From: Lunularia cruciata
Taxonomy: Eukaryota; Streptophyta; Marchantiopsida; Lunulariales; Lunulariaceae
Assembly (NCBI GenBank): GCA_948567375.1
Contig: OX419757.1
Span: forward strand, 75,578,001-75,642,000
Direction of reading: 5' to 3'
Length of the DNA: 64,000 bases
The position numbers and the translations under genes are program-made. The number at the start of each line of letters is the position of its first letter. The stretch's first letter is position 1. Of the stretch, positions 47,538-57,111 are shown piece after piece. Below the pieces are notes generated by a model, which was not told where the DNA came from, did no database searches, and saw only the letters and a list, made by a program, of their open reading frames with translations.

Positions 47538-47958
47538 TGTAAAAGACATATGAGAGAAATAGGAGAATGGAATACCAAAATAGAAGATCACACAGGTAAT
47601 CCCAAATGAGAAAAACTCCAAATGCCTAGCATGAACTTTGGCTTTGGTATTTATATAGAATATACAAAGCTCTTGGGAAGTGTCCTAAGAGCCACCTTCT
47701 TAGAGTGCAAGCTAAGCTAGCCAAGAAGCCTCTCAATAAGTTTCTTTCTAAAAGCTATCTACTTGGCATGCAAACTACGCTGCCAAGAAGCTTCTTCCTA
47801 GAAGTTGCCTACTTAGCATGCATGTTACCCAATACTTGAAAAGTACCAAGAGGTTTTCTAGATGCTTCTAGAACATTCATGGCATTCCTAGCTTATTTGG
47901 CCTATTTGCTAACTCATTAGCCTCTACTAACTTTGTCATGCGTATACACATTGCTACA
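47538..47958 (-). repeat. Element 2, 5' LTR
   Basis: Begins TGTAAAAGACATATGAGAG and ends ATTGCTACA on the plus strand. Homologous to 42011-42415. Confidence 0.9.
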
Positions 47959-48042
47959 CAACATACATCGCTGTCAACATCATACACTATAGAAGCATGA
48001 CTCACACATAAGTCATACATAGACTCTAAAGTGCCACAATAA
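47937..48042. repeat. Duplicated LTR-junction segment, copy A
   Basis: The last about 22 bp of the element 2 right LTR plus about 84 bp of flank (CAACATACATC ... AGACTCTAAAGTGCCACAA) reappear with few changes at 48486-48592. Confidence 0.88.
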
Positions 48043-48760
48043 TCAGATTGTTTACAACACTTGTATCAACTCAACTCAAATCAGTACTTGATCTATCATT
48101 CAATAAATTGCCAACAACTAGGCACTGATTACAGTCAAGCCACACCCACTCTAGCTAAGAAAATCCAGGTGATGCTCACCGGCTTCTATCCACCATAGCC
48201 AGGAACTCGAAGGCTCAACATCAAAGAAGTGAGCTTTTTGGAGCTACACTTCAAAAGTATACCCTTGGACTCAAGCTAGGTCTGGAACCCAAACGGTCCC
48301 TCTGATGGCACACTTGATGGTGCAAATGGTGCAAAGTGATAGTAGGCCCCATTGTGAAGTCAGTATCCCAAACATAAAATCTGACCGTCGGAAAGTAGTC
48401 TATGGGAAATTGCTAAAATACCTCTAACTACTATCACTGCAACTCCAGTGTCTAAGCAATCTAGATGCAACAATTGGCATGATAGCTATCGTGCATATAT
48501 ACATTGCTACACAACATACATCATTGTCAACATCATACACTATTGAAGCACAACTCACACCTAAGTCATACATAGACTCTAAAGTGCCACAATTGCCCTC
48601 CTAGCTGGCGGTTAGGTCCTTCTAACTCTAGATAGCCATCTATTCCAAGTATATGGTATACCTTATGATAGGCAAAGATCAAAAGGCCAGGTGCTATGGA
48701 GCCCCATCGTTAGTCGCTTGTCTGCAATCTATACCATATAAAGAATGAACTAGCTATAGG
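48043..48760. other. Spacer between elements 2 and 3
   Basis: No coding sequence. It may include the 3' LTR of element 3, but no matching partner could be found at the other end of element 3. Confidence 0.4.
48486..48592. repeat. Duplicated LTR-junction segment, copy B
   Basis: About 107 bp, starting TGCATATATACATTGCTACA and ending AAAGTGCCACAA, near-identical to copy A about 550 bp to the left, including the short LTR-end part. Confidence 0.88.
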
Positions 48761-48766
48761 TCAAGT

Positions 48767-48898
48767 ACATCTAGGATATATCCACTGTCCCTAAGGAAGC
48801 ACCATGAGGGAAGGAGTCATACATGCCATATTCCATCCTAAACAACTATCATAGACTAACATAGTAGCAACTCCACCAAAAGAGCCACATAACATACA
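48767..48898 (-). pseudogene. Element 3 PHD-type zinc finger at the integrase C-terminus
   Basis: Minus strand: CMLC, eleven residues, then Y-D-S-C, GWNMAC, TPSLMVLP, a stop (TAG at 48793-48791), GQWIYPRC. Compared with the PHD pattern C-x2-C ... C-x2-C-x4-H-x2-C ... W-x-C-x2-C, the first pair, the fourth Cys, the fifth Cys, the late Trp and the last Cys are kept. The third Cys is Tyr, the His is Asn with one residue lost before it, and the seventh Cys is Tyr. PHD fingers bind histone H3 tails. The spacing and the GW/W landmarks make this more than a chance Cys cluster. It sits where elements 1 and 2 have a chromodomain. Confidence 0.8.
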
Positions 48899-49420
48899 CC
48901 TCAAGCTTGCACGTACAAGTGTCAAGCTTGGGTCCATAGTACCATCAATGTTTGGGAGGTGGCATGGCGCACAATTATGCACATAATCTTTCCAAACAAC
49001 ACCATCACATCCTTCCAACACAAGGACTCCAAATGGCAAAACCTCCCACACTCTCAAGATAGTGCGGCTTGTCAAAACATCAAGCGTCATTGGTGCTGTC
49101 TATTGTAGATATACATAATCACCTAGATGAAATCAATGGATCAAGGGTCTATAACCTCCTCCTCAAATGGTAGCATAGCGTAAAGTATCTCTATGCTGAG
49201 CAATCGCTAAATTCTCAAAGGCCAATGGCATCACTCTCCAAAAGATCTCTATATGTTGAGAACATGCGCTCATCCATACATTTAGATCATCCAAGTCCAA
49301 AACTACAATAACATCTTGACGAATGGCTGTAGGTAAATCTAGATCTTGACTATAGAGTAGAAAGTAAGGAGAGAAGGATGCTAAGGAGGCTTGCCGGCTA
49401 AATTGATAGCCCATGGCCAA
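48899..49420 (-). pseudogene. Element 3 integrase C-terminal region
   Basis: 49163-49420 encodes MGYQFSRQASLASFSPYFLL, then DLDLPTAIRQDVIVVLDLDD and FENLAIAQHRDTLRYATI: the post-core GY/PxxxLYG and AQHRDxxRY stretch of gypsy integrases. A shift follows, then LDVLTSRTILRVWEVLPFGV, LVLEGCDGVVWKDYVHNCAP CHLPNIDGTMDPSL, an SH3-like barrel leading into the PHD-type finger. Confidence 0.85.
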
Positions 49421-49459
49421 CCAAGGTAACTAGAGATCCCAATCTCCCAAGTGGCCTCT

Positions 49460-49924
49460 CTACAATCCATACTTTTGCAATCCTCTCTTCATGGTCTGAA
49501 CCACTCTCTCTACTAAGCCATCTGCCTTAGGGTAATCTTGGGATGTAGTATGAAGATAAATCAAAGCCTTGTCACACAAGACCTGAAAATCCCCTAAGAA
49601 CTCTATACCCTGATCAGTCGAAACCTCAGTTGGTGCACCAAAATGACTAAGAACTCGATCCAAGAACGAGTAAGCCATCCCTTCACTAGACTTGTCAAGA
49701 AGTGCCACCAACTTAATCCACTTGGAGAAGTGCTCTACCATCACCAAAACATGCCAATGATGTCTCACAGTCAATGGTAAAGGTCCAGCAAAGTCCAACC
49801 TCCAATGGTAACCCAATCCCATGATAGGTAATGGGTGTGAGTGTGGTGTATGAGCATTGAATGATGCACTAACATGGTCACAAACCACACATCTGGCAAC
49901 AAATTGTTGTACCTTGGTCTGCAT
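49460..49924 (-). pseudogene. Element 3 integrase core, frame intact for 154 codons
   Basis: Integrase inserts the reverse-transcribed DNA into the genome. This frame has the CVVC end of the zinc domain (residues 12-15), the first catalytic Asp in RLDFAGPLP (Asp44), the second in STDQGIEFLGDF (Asp104) and the catalytic Glu in ADGLVERVVQTMKRG (Glu139). All three DDE residues are kept, and this is the best-preserved part of element 3. It lacks only a few upstream zinc residues, which lie in the frame at 49946-50179. Confidence 0.93.
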
Positions 49925-49945
49925 ACCGTGCCACCAATAGTGACT

Positions 49946-50179
49946 CTAGAGTAAGCTATATGTATGTTTTACTCTAAAATGTCCTAGCTCTTCATGAGCA
50001 TGATGGACCAAACGTAGTCTCTTAGATGGAAATGGTACTACTCTCACTCTACTATCCTCCCATACATGCAAAAGTTGTCTACTCTCCAATCTAAACCGTC
50101 TAGCTTCCTGAAGAACACAGTTTCTCTCCTTAGCCCCAATTGTGCCACCCACAACACTAGTGCAAAGATAGCCCATCAC
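49946..50179 (-). pseudogene. Element 3 integrase zinc-binding region
   Basis: Contains FPSKRLRLVHHAHEELGHFR VKHTYSLL: the two His of the HHCC domain. A stop separates it from the CVVC pair that opens the core frame to its left. Confidence 0.85.
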
Positions 50180-50497
50180 TAAGACATCATCATGAATGTC
50201 TTGTTAAACTGTACCAATATCTTCACTCTTTGGATCTATGACCTTAATAACTCCTCCTATATGCACTCAAAGAGATACCACCAAAGTCTCAAAGAATATA
50301 CAAAGAAAGGTAGATGCATGCCAACCTGGCACCATCTCCTCATCTGTCTCACCATGCCAATGTGCTCCGGTTTGATCTTGCTAGCTGGGACATGGGTTTC
50401 TACTCAACCCATCTGCATCACGGTTCACCACTCCAAGTCTATGAACAACTATGAAATCATACTCTTATAAAATCAGAGCCCATCATGCAAACTTCCC

Positions 50498-50740
50498 TTA
50501 AAGCTTGTCATACTCTATCAACCACTTCAGCGGCTGATGATCAATGATGAGAGTGAAGGGGCTACCAAATAGATAACATAAAAAATGTGCTACTGACCAA
50601 ATTGCTGCCAAGTACTCTCCCTCATATGAACTATACTTTGCCTCCGCTGAATTGTTGGAGCGACGAGCATAGGTCACCACAAACTCCTTCCCCTCATCAT
50701 CATGTTGGGGGAACACTACTCCAAGCTCAACATACTCCAA
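50498..50740 (-). pseudogene. Element 3 RNase H
   Basis: Reads FVVTYARRSNNSAEAKYSSY, EGEYLAAIWSVAHFLCYLFG, SPFTLIIDHQPLKWLIEYDK L: the E-x-E/L-A-x-V-W and TDHxPLKWL signatures of gypsy RNase H. TDH is IDH here. The first Asp region lies just upstream in another frame. Confidence 0.92.
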
Positions 50741-50759
50741 TCAATATGAACCTGAAATG

Positions 50760-51600
50760 GTCATCCTCTAATTGATCTCCTCAAAATAGGAGCAGATGTC
50801 AACCTCTCCTTGAGCTCTACAAAAGCTCTCTCTTGCTCATCTCCCTAACACCACTCTTGTATAAGCTTGGTCGGCTTTGTCAAGGCCTTGGCAATGGCAC
50901 TAAATCCTCTAACATAATGGCGATCAAAGTTCACCAACCTAAGGAAGGCTCACATGCTGCTCACATCCGTAGGCCAAGGAATATGTGCAATAGCCTCCAC
51001 CTTGGTCTACTGAACACCAAGTCTTCCAAGGTAGATAGTGTGACCCAAATACTCAACCTGCTCATGGAAGAACCTACACTTCCTAGGATGTAATTTGAGT
51101 CCATGAGATCTCAACCTCTCAAACACCTCCAACAACTATCTCTCATGCTCCTCCATAATAGTGCTATAGACCAAAATGTCATCAATATAACACCGAGCAA
51201 AATCCAATCTTGCGAGGATCCTATCCATGACCCTTTGGAACTCAGCAAGAGCGTTCCTTAGCCCAAATAGTAAGAACCTCCATTGATATAACACATCCTC
51301 ACCGTGAGGATCAATAACCTAAAATGTTATCTTGGACCTATCTTCCTCCTTGATCTACAATGGATGATATCCTACTCAAAGATCCAAAGTACTGAAGACC
51401 TTTGCATGCCCAATTGCATCAAAAATCTACTCCAATGTAGGTATGGCAATCAGCCCTGGTCTGTTGGTTGATAGGACGATAATCTCCACACATCCGCCTA
51501 TCTGTGCAGTTGCCATGCATATCCTTCTTGGCTGGCATCATTGTCACTGATGCATACTCTCCATGTGAAATCTCCACCAAACCAACCTCAAAAAGGTCAC
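50760..51600 (-). pseudogene. Element 3 reverse transcriptase
   Basis: Leftward: PAKKDMHGN and RMCGDYRPINQQTRAD (51560-51440), then a degraded stretch, then WRFLLFGLRNALAEFQRVMD and YIDDILVYSTIMEEHER (YIDD at 51189-51163), followed by LRSHGLKLHPRKCRFFHEQV EYLGHTIY and the thumb/connection region. The catalytic YxDD is intact, but stops and two frame changes occur. Confidence 0.92.
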
Positions 51601-52646
51601 TACTTTGGCTCTAAATCAATGTCCTCTCCATATCACTATATCAATAAGGACGTCGGAAATCTAGTGTATTGCTAGTTAGCTCAATCTGTATACTAGGTCC
51701 CTTTAGAGCATCCAAATCCTTCATACTGAAGGCAAAGCAACTCGTGTACCTCCTCAAGAACCTCAAAACTCTCCGTCTTTCCTCTCTAGAAAGCTTGGGT
51801 CCAAGATCTAGTTCACAAGTATGCTTTGTAATTATAGTAAGAGTGGAAGATGTACTGATTGGCTGCTACAATGGACCCTTGGGAGCAATAGTGTCATGCT
51901 CCTAACCACTAGAGATCCCAACCTCTGTGTGAAAAACTCCCTCCACTCTAGTTGCAAGCTCCATACGTCCTCTAGCTGCATCCCAAGTAGACCAAAGGTG
52001 TAATTCAAGTAGACCACGCTCACCTGAATGGACTCCAAGTAGACCACTCTCCCTAGTAGCTACTGGCTATATCCCAAGGATACCATGTCCACTTGGTCCA
52101 TCATTCCTAGCATATGCTTGAATTGTCTTGATAGGCATAGAGCTCACAAGTGTCTGAGTGGTGATGTCTATCAAGTGGATCCTACGTTGCTCTGCCAAGC
52201 CAAGGCTCACAATCCATGTCAAACAGTTCAGGTCCATAGCCTGACTTGACGCCTAGATACCTCTAACATTACTGGACCAACGGTAATACCGGTGCAAAAA
52301 CCCATCACCCGCTCTCTCTCATTGGCATTGGGCTCCACCAACTACTATAATTGTGAGTCCCAAATAAGTCCAGGTCCTCCCTCTCAAAAAGCATGAGAGC
52401 TTTGGAAACTCATGAGCATGGGAAATGCAGCTCTTGGCTATCCAACTAGGTTCACCATTGCTATAGGTGACCTATCAACCACTACCACTATTTGAGACTG
52501 ATGCCCAACATCTAGGATGTCATCAACAAAGATATGGTCAAGTCATTGAATCCCATCATAAGCAAGTTGTAAAACCTCTCTAGGTAAGAGGTTTATCCAC
52601 CAAAGACAAAGACGATGAGCCCGTGATCCTACTTTGGCTACATCTA

Positions 52647-52683
52647 ACACATCAGGTCCCATCCAAGAATGGACCTGATGTGT
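52647..52683. repeat. 13-bp inverted repeat in the methyltransferase region
   Basis: ACACATCAGGTCC (52647-52659) and its complement (52671-52683). Two further pairs form after a bulge. It lies within the open frame. Confidence 0.85.
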
Positions 52684-52878
52684 ACTTGCCACCACTCTAG
52701 TGTGAGCATTACCCATCAAAGGAATATTCTCCAAAAGGTAAGCTGGAGAAACGGATTGATGAACCTGGAGATGTCGTAATATCTGTAACATCTCCCAAAA
52801 CACACCAAAATGAGGATCTTGAAGACCCAAACCTTGGCCAGCACGTGTATGTCCTTGACATGACCATTCTAAAACTAC

Positions 52879-52918
52879 CAAATGAATAGGCCCAAAGTCC
52901 TATGGGCCTATTCATTTG
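52879..52918. repeat. Perfect 16-bp inverted repeat in the methyltransferase region
   Basis: CAAATGAATAGGCCCA (52879-52894) and its exact complement (52903-52918), 8-nt loop. One arm encodes the in-register text FGPIHL; the other is its inverted copy and introduces stops. Confidence 0.95.
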
Positions 52919-53199
52919 TATCATTCATCGCTCTAGATCATGCACTCCAGTAACAAAATGTCTGCCGGTAGGGCCTTTTGGTAACCTCTGACTGCTGACA
53001 TCAGTATTAACTCAGGATACCAATAGGCCAAGTGTGCCACATGATGTAGAGAGACTCATCTAGTTGTCTCATCTCTCTCCACATACAAGTACCTCTGTAC
53101 TTGTATACTTGCATGTAATACTGTAGCTAGTTCGGTGCTAATCCCACCAAACAACTCCAATAAACATATCCCCTCTACTGGATATTGCCAAGCAATGAG

Positions 53200-53892
53200 T
53201 GTGGTATCCAAAGGTGTCAAAGTAATCAACTCTAGAACCTCATCCTCACACTCATCTCTTGATGGTACGAAGGCTTCACTCCAAACCTATTGCACCAACT
53301 AATCTTCATGCTGCTGCAATGCCTCCTCTGAAATCCACAATGGAACATCCAAGGTGGATGGAGCAATCCTACTTGTACTCCAAATCTGAGTGACCTCCTT
53401 TGGTACTGGAGTATCCTTTGCATGGATGTTCCCCTCCAACAAGTCACCAAGCCAAGTAACAGCACCACTAAAAGCTGAAATTGATGCTGTCATGGTCCCG
53501 AATTGTAGTGAGCCAAGATTGCCACTATTGAAGCATACTAGTAGGCAACATACCCGTCTCTCACCAAACTACGAACCTGGTCTATAAGAGGTTGTCTCCT
53601 CCAAATAGTCAATACTGAAATCCATGGGGTATAACACTGCTCCCCCTAGCACATCATATGACTCAACAATTGTTGCAATAGCTTGAGCTCTCACCATTGA
53701 GCTATCAATTAGGTGACCAAGCAGAACCTAAACAACAAGCTCTCCACATGTGATGTATTGTGTCAAACCACCACCTAGAGATGTTTGGATCTGAAATGGA
53801 CAACTCTCCATATTGGTCTTTCGTAACTCAAGACCGACTACTACAACCTTCCCCAACATAAGGGGTTGCGCACCAGAGTTCAACAAGACTCT
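53200..53892 (-). pseudogene. Element 3 aspartic protease and linker
   Basis: RVLLNSGAQPLMLGK (53892-53848) is the retropepsin active-site region, with the catalytic Asp of DSG changed to Asn. Downstream, IQTSLGGGLTQYITCGELVV and ESYDVLGGAVLYPMDFSIDY match the flap and C-terminal parts of gypsy proteases. The linker to motif I of the methyltransferase (about 53490-53200) reads FSGAVTWLGDLLEGNIHAKD and further charged text without known motif. Confidence 0.8.
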
Positions 53893-54800
53893 CTATGGTG
53901 TATAAACCTTCCCTAAAAGTCCCACCAAGCGGAAAATCCCCCTCTTGTTATCCAATAGTACAACACTAGGTGTGAACCACACTCTCTCAAAGGTTGGTCT
54001 AGTTGGCAACTCCTCCAGTCTAGCCACTATTGCTTGCCATAAACCGCTGGTCGCTGAATGGATCCCATGCTCCTCAACCAAGTCAACTCCACTATCAACC
54101 ACCTCTACTCTAGTAGTAGGAACCGCATCATCCCTACTCTCACAAAGCATGGCAGCCAATTGGACCACTGGGGTTGGGTCAACTTCCAATTAAACATGTC
54201 ATTGGCTAAAAACAAAGGGGCAACGCATAATCAAGTGAGCCAAACCCAACATTGTGCAAGACTCAATCTGTGTAGTAGCAGGTGGTTGACTAGTAGGTAG
54301 TCCATCATGCACTCCATCACCACCTACCACACTTGCATTGGGACATCTAGGAGCTATGGATGTCATTTGCAATCCCTCAAATAGTGTGAAAGATTGGGGA
54401 AGTTTGACCTATCTCCCAACCTCTCCTCTTTGTGGGTCCAACTCCACTGATGCTCTTCTAAGCTTTGGAGCACTACTGCAGTCCTAGTCATTGCTATAGA
54501 TGCATCCACTTGTGTTGCTCCGCAAATGAAGTCCAATGCATCTCTTTCACCAACATATGAGGTGGAAGCTTCAGCACCCAGATCTGATCTCCTCTTAGCA
54601 ATAGCCATACTAGCAAATCTTTGCTCCAACTGCTCAATCCAAATAGCCATAGTTGTATTAGAAGTAAGGGTAGGTACTGCATCTCTACTAGGTGTAAATC
54701 CTCTACCACCACCTCTACCACCTTGTTCTCCATGAATTGGAGCTCCTCTACTACTTGCCATAGCAGCCCTACCATTCCATAACTCCGGGTGTAGGTCAAA
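53893..54800 (-). pseudogene. Element 3 gag-protease spacer
   Basis: Includes a Gly/Arg-rich stretch just after the zinc knuckle (MASSRGAPIHGEQGGRGGGR, 54761 leftwards) and coiled or acidic text to 53893. No domain recognised. Broken by stops. Confidence 0.6.
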
Positions 54801-54842
54801 GCACCGGTCACTAGTGTGACCAAATCTATGGCAATGCTCACA
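54801..54842 (-). pseudogene. Element 3 gag zinc knuckle (CCHC)
   Basis: Minus strand reads CEHCHRFGHTSDRC, exactly C-x2-C-x4-H-x4-C, the nucleocapsid knuckle that binds element RNA. Followed by FDLHPELW and a Gly/Arg-rich run. Confidence 0.93.
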
Positions 54843-55741
54843 CTGCCTCTATGCTGGCTGTGATGCACCAGAGGTATCAAGTCCACTACCTTGAGTATAC
54901 TCTCTCCTCTGGTGAGGTCCACCACAAGTCCAATAAATAACACCACTACTTACTGGCTTCTATTGACCCAAAAATGAAGGTGAGGATCTAGCTCCACTAG
55001 GCCCTCCACTTGCTCCATAGGATTTGGGTTGTCCACCCTGTCCTTGAAAACCAACTGGGCATGGTGCACTCTAGGAGAAGTCACAGTTGTGGATAAGGTC
55101 TCCCTAGCAAATCCAGATGTCACCACCCTCTCCTCACGTAGGCTCTCTCTAGCCTTTTGTTGGAACTTCTGCAAGCTCCTCAACTTGTCAGTCTGCACTC
55201 CTTGGTAGTTTTACCTCAAACACTGGAAGAACACCACCATGAGGTTAAACCCCGGTACCACACCACTCGTGGTAGCACTATCTCCAACTAGTGCACCTCC
55301 ACTAGCTTCACAAACACTACTCAAGCTAGAACTTGTCGGTATAGCCGATCTACTCTTGGCAACCAAGCTTGAAGTGATAGAGACATAGTTTGGAGACCAA
55401 TATTGTCTCTATAACTCAATCTCTTCCAAATAAGCTCTCATGAACTCATGGTAGTTGTCCATTGGTGGACTCTCCAAATGTTGAAACAACCTCTTCCATA
55501 CCATGAAGGGTGTAAACAAAGTCGGGTTTTGCATCTGATGCAGATCACACCAACTATCAAACTCATGGATGAATTCATCCAACTCAATGATATTCACTGT
55601 ACCAAAGTAATGCCTAGGGCCCTTGGAGGCCCCATAAATCTCATCCATATCCCACAACAATGGTGCAGACATGCCAAGTGCACCATCAACTAAATCAACT
55701 CCTGTGTCAAACTCCAACTCAAAGTCAATCTCCTCCCTCAT
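54843..55741 (-). pseudogene. Element 3 gag core
   Basis: 55741-55409 is open for 110 codons and includes FGTVNIIELDEFIHEFDSWC, LHQMQNPTLFTPFMVWKRLF, QHLESPPMDNYHEFMRAYLE, the layout of gypsy gag proteins. After a stop the sequence continues with LDPHLHF, QKARESLREERVV (55198-54950) and more towards the knuckle. Confidence 0.82.
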
Positions 55742-55772
55742 TAGGACCTAAGATAAAAGCTGATACCCAGTG

Positions 55773-57111
55773 CCACTCCAAGTAAACCCATTGCGTACAA
55801 TAGAGCTAACTCCTCTTGATTCCCCAAGGAACTTCATCGTGACAAAGTAACCACAACTACGACCGCAAACCGGAACCACCAAATATAACCACAAACCGCA
55901 ACCGCATGTACTCCACCAAGTGCCAACACCAACTGAGCACCACCAAGTGCCAAACCCATGGAACACCACCCACTAATGTAACTCTAACTGAGATAACTAC
56001 ACTAGGGGAAAAGGCGACTTGTAACCTACCATCACAATATGCACTCTCACGGTCCGTAGGTCATCACTAAATAAAAATCTTCCATCTTATAAAGCGACAT
56101 GGGACTGACTCTGCCATCATTTGGCATTTGATATAAGAGAAGTTTGTATCTATGTCCTAAGCTACCAAGATCACCAAGAATGGGATCAAATTGCCTCTCC
56201 TAGCCAAAGCTACAAGTGTATAGATAACAATGGTATAGTCACTAAGACAACAAGTGAGGGTGGACCAATTGGCTAGGGCACCAGTCTAGGAACAAGAGGT
56301 CTAGGGGTCAAACCCTATTGTGCACAATCTAGCAAGATAGGTAGATTTTGCCAAACAATGATCAAGATCTACTCTAAACTAACTAGCCTCACGCCAACAA
56401 GCTGACTTGTTGGCCCTTCTAGACCTTCATAGCCTCTCATAGCCCACAGCCCTATGCCTTGAAATGCCAAAATTCAGCCAAATGTGGCCTTTCTTCTTGC
56501 AACTTCAAACCCTCTCTAAATCTGGCAAAACTCCTCTAAACTTGCGAAACTCTTCTAAATCTGGCCAACCAGCAAAAAGTTCAAAAAATTATTAGTTCAA
56601 AAAATTATTTCCCATGAAAATTCATATGTGGATAAGAAGAGTTCTTGGTTCAAAGGATTCAACATATGTTATCACTTCCCAAGAGATAGTATCCCAAGAG
56701 AGTTTGGGATAATATCCCTAGAGGTAATATCCCAAGAGAGTTCAAGAGAGTGGAGATAGGAGAGGAGAGGGAGAGATGTGAGAGGAAAGACCTATACTAT
56801 CTAAGGGCTCTCTTGCATATAGAATTCAAGTGAATAGTTGATTCTGTTTGATTTTTGATTTTGGTTCCATTGGTACCTAGATTGAAGACTATGGAGACTT
56901 GAGTAGAAAGTTATAAGGATTTTTAGGTTTTTTAGTGTTTAGAGTGATCATTACACATTGAGAGTGATGGGTCAGGAATTTTCAATTTTAATTTCTTGGT
57001 TTTCATGATTAAGTTCCATGGGAATTTAATTTGAAAATTTTGGAGATGGAAATTGAAAGTTATGAGAGTTTCTAGTTTTTAGGGTTTGGAGAGATTGTTT
57101 TCTTATGTGAG
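55773..57111. other. Spacer between element 3 and the non-LTR element
   Basis: Near 55900-55960 CACCAAGTGCCAA occurs twice. Near 56640-56760 TATCCCAAGAGAGTT repeats. A tRNA-like patch is at 56262-56330. No gene. Confidence 0.45.
56262..56330 (+). ncRNA. Possible tRNA-derived SINE head, decayed
   Basis: GGACCAATTGGCTAGGGCAC resembles the D-arm/A-box region of a tRNA, and GGTCTAGGGGTCAAACCCTA the T-arm/B-box (GGTTCRANNCC) with changes, about 35 bp apart. The middle, CAGTCTAGGAAC, is anticodon-arm-like. No intact cloverleaf, so not a working tRNA gene. Confidence 0.33.

Larger units (their letters stand above)
42011..47958 (-). mobile_element. Element 2: Ty3/gypsy chromovirus with a nested solo LTR
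   Basis: A second gypsy element on the minus strand. LTRs at 42011-42415 and 47538-47958 are homologous but strongly diverged. Inside the right LTR the minus strand reads TTGGTATCA, a primer-binding site; inside the left LTR the minus strand has the polypurine tract ATGGGGGAATA. In coding order: gag, protease region, reverse transcriptase (split by the solo LTR 44717-45324), RNase H, integrase zinc region, integrase core, degraded chromodomain. No clear target duplication remains (CCTAA versus CAACA). Many stops and frameshifts; older than the solo LTR insertion. Confidence 0.92.
52270..53190 (-). pseudogene. C5-cytosine DNA methyltransferase domain inside element 3
   Basis: DNA cytosine-C5 methyltransferases transfer a methyl group from S-adenosylmethionine to cytosine. 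Leftward on the minus strand: motif I as LELFGGIST (53160-53134), an acidic follow-up YVERDE, motif IV as WSCQGHTRAGQGLGLQDP (from 52866; the catalytic Cys is present, the usual Pro before it is Ser), FWEMLQILRHL, motif VI as YLLENI (52740-52723), motif VIII as VGSRAHRLCLWWINL (about 52630-52586), and motif IX/X-like text RERVMGFCTGITVGP ... VSRRQV (52320-52250). Motifs run in the usual order, not the rearranged order of plant DRM enzymes. The segment 52881-52543 is a single open frame of 112 codons. Stops lie between motif I and IV, one beside a local palindrome at 52879-52918. Upstream is the protease, downstream the RT, in the same orientation, so it was part of the element polyprotein. Confidence 0.88.
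48761..55772 (-). mobile_element. Element 3: Ty3/gypsy element encoding a DNA methyltransferase and a PHD finger
   Basis: Reading leftward on the minus strand: gag core (55741-55409), CCHC knuckle (54842-54801), aspartic protease (LLNSGA at 53886-53869), C5-cytosine DNA methyltransferase (about 53190-52270), reverse transcriptase (51560-51110, YIDD intact), RNase H (50740-50498), integrase zinc domain and core (50179-49460), integrase C-terminal region (49420-48900) and a PHD-type finger (48898-48767). The order PR-RT-RH-IN is gypsy, with the methyltransferase placed between protease and RT. Stops and frameshifts show it is dead. LTRs could not be identified; a weak primer-site candidate (GGGTATCAGC on the minus strand, about 55760-55772) may mark the 5' end. 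Codon text is GC-richer than the surrounding AT-rich DNA. Confidence 0.9.

Noticed and set aside
55748-56100. 5' LTR of element 3
   Set aside because: No matching sequence found at the other end of the element near 48.0-48.8 kb, so LTRs cannot be called although a weak primer-site-like GGGTATCAGC exists.
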